64,000 nt of DNA from Owenia fusiformis. Taxonomy: Eukaryota > Annelida > Polychaeta > Sabellida > Oweniidae. The translations under genes and the position numbers were made by a program. A model generated the notes under the pieces. It ran no database searches and was not told the origin of the DNA. It was given only the letters and a program-made list of their open reading frames with translations. Below are positions 45,001 to 54,000 of the stretch, piece after piece. Location: the NCBI GenBank assembly GCA_903813345.2, contig CAIIXF020000001.1, forward strand, positions 55,445,885 to 55,509,884, given 5' to 3'. Numbering within the stretch: the stretch's first letter is position 1; every line of letters starts with the position of its first letter.

Positions 45001-48000
45001 GCTTTGACAGATCATCGGCTATTGCCAAGAATGTCAACTTTGAGAATAATGTAGATGGTTCTGCCACCATTGAGCTTCTTGTCCGCACTTGCAGTGCTGC
45101 TTCATGTCAAGGTATGTATTCTTGTTTTTATGATTAATGATAAAATGTTATATTCATTTTTAATCAGTCCAGTTTTGGGTCAGCCTGTATGTGACAGTGA
45201 ACAATGTCAGTTCTACATCTAATCTAGTTTAAAATTTACAAAATCCTAATATTAATCTCATTTTATCTGAATGTATTGACATTTTGTTAACATGTTTAAT
45301 TTTCTAATCATAGTACTATTTATTGTTAAAACATATTATTCTTTTCTTCTAGGAACTATATTGTCATATTCCAACACCAAGACATTTGCAGTAATGCACA
45401 AGGGTCCAGTACTGGAGATTCACCTTGGTGAAGATGTTCAGTATGTGGATATTGCCTTGGAGAACCTTGAATGGAACCAGTTGTCTCTTACATATGACAG
45501 TGAAAGTATGACCTTAGATGTCTATGTAATGGACAACAATGGAATAGCGAGCAGAAGAATCCTGACAATGGCTGTAAGTTAACACATATTCTTTCCTGGA
45601 CACTTTTATGTTAAACAACATCAGAATTATTGCCTTTTGAAAATCAGTATGCTGAATAAATGAGTTCAAAACTAACTATGTGATAAAGAATTTTTCTCCA
45701 ATACTTAGACACACATACTCTGATTTTAGGAAAATCCATTCGTATCCGGTGGCAACCTTGCGTTGGGTAGATGGATGTCTGCAGCTGGTAGCAGTGAGAC
45801 AAGGACTGTGGATGAACAGATTGCGGATCACTTCACAGGATGCATGGATGAACTCCGCATTTGGAACAGGTAAGTTCACCAGTTAACATTATCTCTGTTA
45901 AGGGAATAGGATGAGTATCAGAGGGTGGGACCAAAGGACCTAGTTGGTTCCCACATATAAAGCTATGTTCTGTGAATTATTTCGTTGATAAAACATTGAA
46001 AATACCCAATGATGAGGACAATGGTTGATGAAAACATCTCTGCACAAGTTGTATCATACATGTAATATAATGCACATTTTGTTCTAGATGGTTCCACAAT
46101 CTGGAGGTTGAGACTCACTGGAACACCAACTGGAAGTCTCCTCTTGATGGATTGGAGTATTTGTGGAAGTTTGATGATGCAGCAGGTACAGTATTTTGCA
46201 TTCCTCAATTTAGTTTGATTTTTAAAAATTATATGTAAACTGTATTTCAGATCGGAACGTACAAATAATTTTATAATTGATTTACCAAAGGAAACACTAA
46301 AAATCTAGATATGTGGAAGATTCTACATGTGAATTAGTTTAATATAAGTAATCCTTCAATAATGTGACAATATTATATGATGCAGGTATTGTGAGCTATG
46401 ATGAGGTATCTTTGGCACCAATGGCTGTCCCTGAGAGGCCCTTCAAGGCACCTGAGAACTCCCTCTCTGATGCCCCTGTACCAAAGGATGAAGATAGCAC
46501 GGAACTAGTTCCCTATACCGTCACCATTGATACAAGTGGCAAAAACAATACCAGCAAGAGAAGGAGGAGATCTACTAGTGAGGGACCTCTGACTCGAGAT
46601 GCAATCTTTGACTTCTGCGATTTCTTATTTGTTGAGAGCGAACTTGCAACGTGAGTTTGAATTTATCTTCATGAATATTTTCAATATTATACAACTGTCA
46701 ATTTTCCTAACAAGTTAGTTCAGCTGAACTTTTTTGAAAAGATTTGAAATGGAACAAGCATTTTGACATATTTAAAGATTGTTTATTGATAATTCTCTAA
46801 CATAGAGCTGGAATGTAAATTTATTTTGTCATGTTTTTATTTTCAGTACATGTGCACCGTTGGGAGCATCAAAACAACAAGACTACTTCTACCAGTGTGT
46901 ATCCAACCTGTACTTCACTGATGACAAAGATTCAGCATTTGATCCCATGTTGGCTTATGCTATGGAATGTATGGCATCATTAGGCTTGGCAACCAACCCT
47001 GCTCAGTCCTTATGTAATGCATTTGGACCCAGTGTTGACTTCCCAGGATGGATTGGATCATACTGTGACATCCCATGTGTATTTGGTGGACCCCATGCTG
47101 ATAATAGCTCTGTGTGCTCATGCCATTATGGCTACTGGGGTGAATCCTGCAACTCTACTTGTCCTGGTGGAGATGATTTGGAGACCTCATGCTCTGGCTA
47201 TGGAACATGCGATGTGGCTATGGGAGCATGTGACTGCCCAGTGAACCGTATGGGAGCCCCTGACTGTAGCAACTGTACATCTGGATGGTATGGCGATGAT
47301 TGTTCATTCATTATCAACCCATCTCCTTCTTCAGCAAGCCATGGTGTAGCCAAGCTGACTGATAAGGGACATGTGTATACATTGGATGGAGTAAGCTTCG
47401 TCACAAATGTCTATGGAGAATACCACTTGATGAACATCAACTCTAACATCCTCCTTCAAGGAAAGCTTATCAAATGTTACCAGAACTCATCATGCGTGAC
47501 CAACTTGGCTATTGCATTGGGAGATGGTACCACCAAACATGGCAAGCTCAGTATCCACACCAGTTCAGATAGGGCCCCAAGAGCAGATGTCTACATCAAT
47601 GATGTCCTACATGATAGCGATGCTGATGTCTACTTCAAGGGCTTCTATGTGAAGAGATTATCTGTTGATGAAGTCAGTATTGTTGCAACTATCACCCAAG
47701 GTGAAGTGAGAATGGTTGTGAGAACTGTTGGTATTTACTTACATCTCACAGTCTACCTCCCCAGAGAAGTTATTGGAACAACTAAGGGTATTCTCAGTGG
47801 AACAGGATCTGACGATGCGGATATTATTCAGCGTCATATTGTGTACTCAACTGGGTATCCCTCTTCTGTAGGCTTATGCTCAACATCCTTGACCCTGCAA
47901 ACACCACAAATGACACCCCAGGCTGGCACCATCTCTGCAAATGCATTGTTTGCCCCTGTACAACCACCAGTAACAGACCCCATCACAGACACCACCCTGA

Positions 48001-51000
48001 ACGCATACTGCTCTCTATGGGAAATGTTATCCTGTGATTCCCTGATCATCTTTGATGACCAGACCAATAGGGATCAAGGCCAAGGTGGATTTGCTATGAA
48101 CTTTGATGGAACAACAATTACATCTGACTCCAAGATAACTGAGATTCTGACGGCAAATGTGTCCATTGAATTCCTTGTTAAGGTTGAATCAGATGGTGTT
48201 CTTCTGTCATACACCAATGATGCCTCATTTGCCATTGTCACTTCCACAACTGTTAGAATGACTGTTGGAACAACATCATACGACTCTGGTCTTGCACTGG
48301 AATCTGGTGTATGGAACAAGTTTGTGATGTCATACGAAGGCAAGACTGGCAAAACTGATGTTTTCATCTTCAATCAAAACGGCACAGTAGAGAGAACAGC
48401 TCTAACCTTACCTAGCGATCTATTTGAGAATGCTGGTATGCTTGCTCTTGGACAGTGGATGGCGCCAAATGATGGAGAAGGTTATAACATCCCAGCAGGT
48501 TTTACTGGACAGCTTGACAATCTCCGTATCTGGAATATTCTCATTGAGCCAACATACATCTATGATGTCTGGGACATGAACATTGCTGAAGCCACAGCTA
48601 CTATCACTGGCGCATGGGACTTCAATGAAGGACAAGGCTATGCTGTAGATTCCTACAACTCTGACCTCATATTTGAACTACCTGGTAAATCCTGGTCTAA
48701 ACCAGAATGGGTAGCATCAGATGCACCAGAAATGGTCACTATTGGTCAAAATGGACTCTACACTACATTTGCTGACCCCGAACTCAAGAAACTTGCAAGA
48801 GTGAAATGTCAAAGCTTACTGACTGGTGTAACATGTACTGGCATCTCTGCAAGTGTGGCTGAACTGTTCCTACTTGAATGTGAACGAGATGTCATATTGA
48901 GTAGAAATACCAACAATGCCTACACTACTATGTATGACTATGCTGATGTATGTGAGAACACTCTCGAACTTAGCACATGGCCAGCTGTAGATGTATGTTC
49001 TGATCCAGAGACTCCACAGAGAGTAGGAAGCACATGTAATGTTTCATGTGTATTCGGAACCATTGAAACAACACCTGCAACGAACAATACAAATGCAACA
49101 ACCACATGTAATTGCTTAAGTGGATTCTATGGAGCAGCATGTAACAACCTTTGTGAGGTACACAATGGAAGACCATGTAATGACCATGGAACATGTACTC
49201 AAGCTGGAACATGTGATTGTGAACACAACTGGCAAGGATCAGACTGCGGCACATGCGTATCTGGATTCTATGGCTCAGACTGTAGCATCCTTGTATCAAC
49301 TGCTGCTGAACTCCCTGTTAAGACTGCTGGAGCCTCAAGTGTAGGAGACTACCTCTCATTCACTGGAGTGGTGCAAACCATCAATGACTTCTCTGGAGTA
49401 TTGAACGTCCTTGAAGAAACCAATCTAGAATTACAGGTCCAAGTCCATACTGTGTTCTGCGATTATGGGTCATGTATTGATGCTGTGGCTGTGAAGCATG
49501 GATCAGACAAGTTCACCATGTATGCATATAACCCTGATGATGTCATGAGTACTCCAGTTCTCTACCTAAATGGTGTAAGACACTACCTAGGAGATAAGAC
49601 TGACTCTGTGACAAGTACCATTAGTGTTACCCAGAAAGCCACACAAATGCTGTCTGTTGCTGTTGCCACACCAGAAGTTGTAAACATCAATGTTGTATTC
49701 ACTGGAGGATTCCTGCAGATTACTGTAAAGGCTGATCCCACAGTTTGTATGGCTACAACTGGTGTATTTGCATCATGTGCCAATAGTGCCAACACAACTG
49801 CATTCACGACAGAGACCAAAGAGACCTTAGCTACTGCAACACTGTCTGCCCACCAGGTTACATATGGTTCAAGTATTTTCAACTCAGATGGATACCTGTC
49901 TCTGAGTGCTAACACTGAAGCAGGATATGCTCTCTACTTTGATGGAACATCTGTTGAAAGTAAGAGTTCAAAATACACTGTTGACAGCGGGCACTTGGAC
50001 AATGACTTTACAATCAGTCTCATGGTGAAACCAACTGCATATGGAGGCTCTATCTTCTCTCTAAAGGGCAAAGATACAATCTCCATTAGCAATGATAGAG
50101 ATATGGTTGTGAGGATTGGATCAAGAGATCACATTACAAAGGCAAGAAATGTTGTGAACAGATGGAACCATATTGTTTTGGTCTTTGAGAAATCAAGTTC
50201 ACAGGTGCATTTCTACCACTTTGATCCATGGAAGAAGGTCACATACCAAACGATCATGCTGGAATCTGATAACATCATGCAAGGTGCATACATGATCAAC
50301 CTTGGTGCATACATCCTGTCACCATCATCTAACATGTCTAATACCTTCTCACAGAACTTTAAGGGTATGATGGATGAGGTTGCAGTCTGGAACAAGAGAC
50401 TAACTCATAATGTGATCTATGAATCATTCATGTTGAATGTGAAGATTCAATCATATTCCTCTGAGATTGAGCATTTGTACAAGATGGAATCTGGTGTTGG
50501 AAGAACAGTCAAGGATCTAGGAGATGACAATAGTGTATATATGCCTGTTGATCCCTGGTCAACTCCTCAGTGGAGATACTCTGATGCACCAATGCACACA
50601 TCAACAGCTGCCGTAGAAGAAGAAAATACAACACTGACTGAAACAACAAAGATCATATGTGCACAGTTCTTTGCTAGAACATGTGATGCATTTGATGAAC
50701 AACTTGTTGAGTACTTCCAAGCTGCTTGCGTAGATGGAGGTATTAATGCACTGTCAACTGATGGAATTTTCTACTCTGTTGTTATGCTGAATGAAATATG
50801 CAAGATTGAAGCTGAAGAACCTGCCACTACAGTTGCCCCAACTGTTGCTGTAACTACCGCATCAGCTGGAAATGCTACAACTGCAGCGCCAGAAGCTGCC
50901 ACAACTAACACAGCTGAAGCCACAACTGTTGCAAATGCAACTAACACAACTGTGTCAGAGGGAGGCAGACGTAAGAGATCATATGATGAGGATGTCATTG

Positions 51001-54000
51001 TAAGGAGCAAGAGATCAGTCTCTGTTGCATCATCAATGCCATTCTGCAACATCTCATCTTCTACAACACCATCTTGGTTGACCAACCTGTGTGATAAATG
51101 CACATTTGGCCAAGAAGATTCAGATGGTAATTGCACTTGCGGAACAGGTTTCTACGGAGAAGAATGTGACAAAGTTTGCCCTGGAGGAGCAGCAACACCT
51201 TGCAACAACCATGGAACATGTGGCACAGATGGCACATGCCAATGCCATGCTAACTTTGTTGGTGCATCGTGTGATACATGTGCTGCAGACTGGACAGGAG
51301 CAGATTGTGATATCCTTCAAGGAACACCATCAACATCTGGATTTGTAACTGCACAGATAACAAACACACTCAGAGTGACTACCTTTGATAAGGTCTCATT
51401 TGATATGACTGATATTGCAACCTTTGAATTGTTCAGAGTTAGTGGTACAGTTATATCTGGAACAACCAAGAACTGTTTGATTAGAGGTCAACACACACCA
51501 TGTCTTGGATCTCTATACATCACCCAGTCTACAGATTTTGTCTACATTGACCCATCCAGCATGAGTTCAGATGCCCTATCTGTATACACAAAGAATGGCA
51601 TTGATATAGTCCTTACAAATAAGACTGTTTCCTCCAGATTTGATGTGTACAGGACAACACCCACAACATTTACTATTTCAATAAGCAACATTGATGTTGT
51701 TGTGTCTAGTATTGAGGACAGCTTCACAGTAACTGTCTCAACATCTGATGTATCTGTTTCAGGTGCAAATGGAATGTTTGCATCTTGTGACACTGCTCTG
51801 GAGATCACAACTGCATGTTGCATGTCACAACGGCCATGCGGTTTAGCAGCTAGTTGCTCTGAACCTGTATCTTCAACAACATTGCAATGCTTTGTGAACA
51901 GATACAAACTGAGCGACACTTCATTCATGACATATGCTGAAGCTTTAAGCTCATATGTTGGAGATGAAAAGGCAGTACATATCACCGATAACTGCATGAC
52001 TTTGGATGCATTCACCACTTTGCCTTCTGATGTGTTTATGATGGAGCTGCATGTCAAACCTGATGTAAATGGAGGAACTATCTTCTCATACACAACATCT
52101 ACAGACGTGTTTGCATTGACAATCCACAATGGCGTCATTGAGTTCTTGATGACCAACAATACAGTGCTCACTACAGAAATGAGCTTTGAACTTGGCCAAT
52201 GGAACCAGATCAACATAATGTATGATAACTACATTGAGGTCATGGAAGTGTTTGTGTTCAACTCAGCTGGAGATCCTTCTGCATTTGTAATCAATCTACC
52301 AAACAGTACATTTACACCTGGTGGTAAACTCACATTAGGAGTGAATGTTGTGTCCAACCTGACAACTGATATCTTCAGTGGTTATATAGATGAACTGAGA
52401 GTATGGAGAACTGATAACAACCCCAGCATTGCAGTTAACAACTGGAACATTGCAGCAACAAAAGAACTTGCTGACCTGGTCGCATGGTTTGACTTTGAAC
52501 CAAGTGTAAATGAAGTTGTTGATAAGATTGGTGGTAATTTGACAATTAGGTCATTCTCACAGATCAATACTCCTTCATGGAAGAAAGACAACTTAGAACT
52601 TCAACCATTGAACATTCCAAGGACCACAGATAAATCTCTGTTTGACATGGCCAGTGATATGTGCCAAGCTGCACTGATGACTGGAGATTTCTACACTCAT
52701 TGCTCTGCAATTGGTGACTCTCTATTGAAGACATATGCTGAACAGTGTACGCAAGACATTGTTACATCTTCAGATATTGGATCTGGAGTTGCTTCATTGC
52801 TTGCTGCATCTGATTTCTGCCGAACTCAGCTAGGACTTGCATCTATACCAGTATGGCCTGCTTGTGGAGTATTTGGCTCTGACAACAGTACATGGTACAA
52901 AGATAGCTGCGATATGACCTGTGTGTTTGGCAAAACTGTCTCCAGCTCAAGCTGTGAATGTGATGAAGCCCATTGGGGAAGCAACTGCAGTGAGTCATGT
53001 CATGCAACATCCAATGGTGTATGCGACTCCCATGGATCTTGCTCTCAACCTAATGGTGCCTGCATCTGCAGCTCAAGATGGACTAGTGGAGATCCCTACC
53101 TGAATGTTTATGAGGATATGGAGTTTGGATCCTATGCTTGCACAGAGTGTACAAATCAGTGGTATGGCCTGGATTGTAACATAGCAGTTATGCCACCAAG
53201 TGATGTTTACATCATTAGTGACACTGCTACTAAATATACAGGTGCCAGTGCTGTTATAATGGGCAACATGGTTGTCAACTTTGATGGTGCTGCCACTGAG
53301 TCTACTTTGCCTGGAACATACACACTCTTTGAAACAGCTGATATATCTGCTCATGTCCTATATGGACCTTGCAAGAAGGAGGCAAACTGTAGAACTATCA
53401 ATGAGATAGCAATCAAACAGGCTGAGGAATCTATTTCAATTCAACGCCATGCTGACCAGATGTATGCTTACTTCTACAAAGACCAAAATGCTGCACCAAA
53501 AGAACTTAAGCACCCTATAACTGAAACATTCCTAGGTGACTGGACTGCATATTGGGAGGTTGAAAATGTTATTAGAACTCAACTTGGAAAAGGAGACTAC
53601 AGTGTCAATGTGACCGTTGCCATGTTCCAAGGTGAATTACTCTGTGGTATACAACTGCCCAATGGATGGTCTGGACTGACAGGTGGCATGTTTGGTAAAC
53701 TTGATGAAGCGTGGGAAGGTGACTTTAACTTTGGAGCAGTATATGGAGACATCAGAGAAACAATCAGTGAAGCTGAGTTACTCAATTCACATCTCAGTGG
53801 AGAATATGTTGCCCTTGGTTACGAATACCTCTATGGTTATACCACAAGAACAAATATCTCACTGACACACAACAACACACAACATGAGATGTCATCAGCT
53901 GGATTCACTATGAGATTCAATGGAGGATTTGCCCGATTTGGTCTCAGTGACATCTCAGAATCATTGAATGAGTTCTCCTTTGCTGCCTGGGTAACACCAA

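Larger units (their letters stand above)
44272..46846 (+). other. Cluster of six short introns (introns 1-6)
   Basis: Introns lie at 44272-44423, 45112-45352, 45574-45729, 45870-46087, 46186-46385 and 46651-46846 (152, 241, 156, 218, 200 and 196 bp). All begin GT and end AG after a T-rich tract, and are A+T-rich with stops in all frames. They divide one composite unit only. Phases are 0, 1, 0, 2, 1, 2. Confidence 0.88.
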
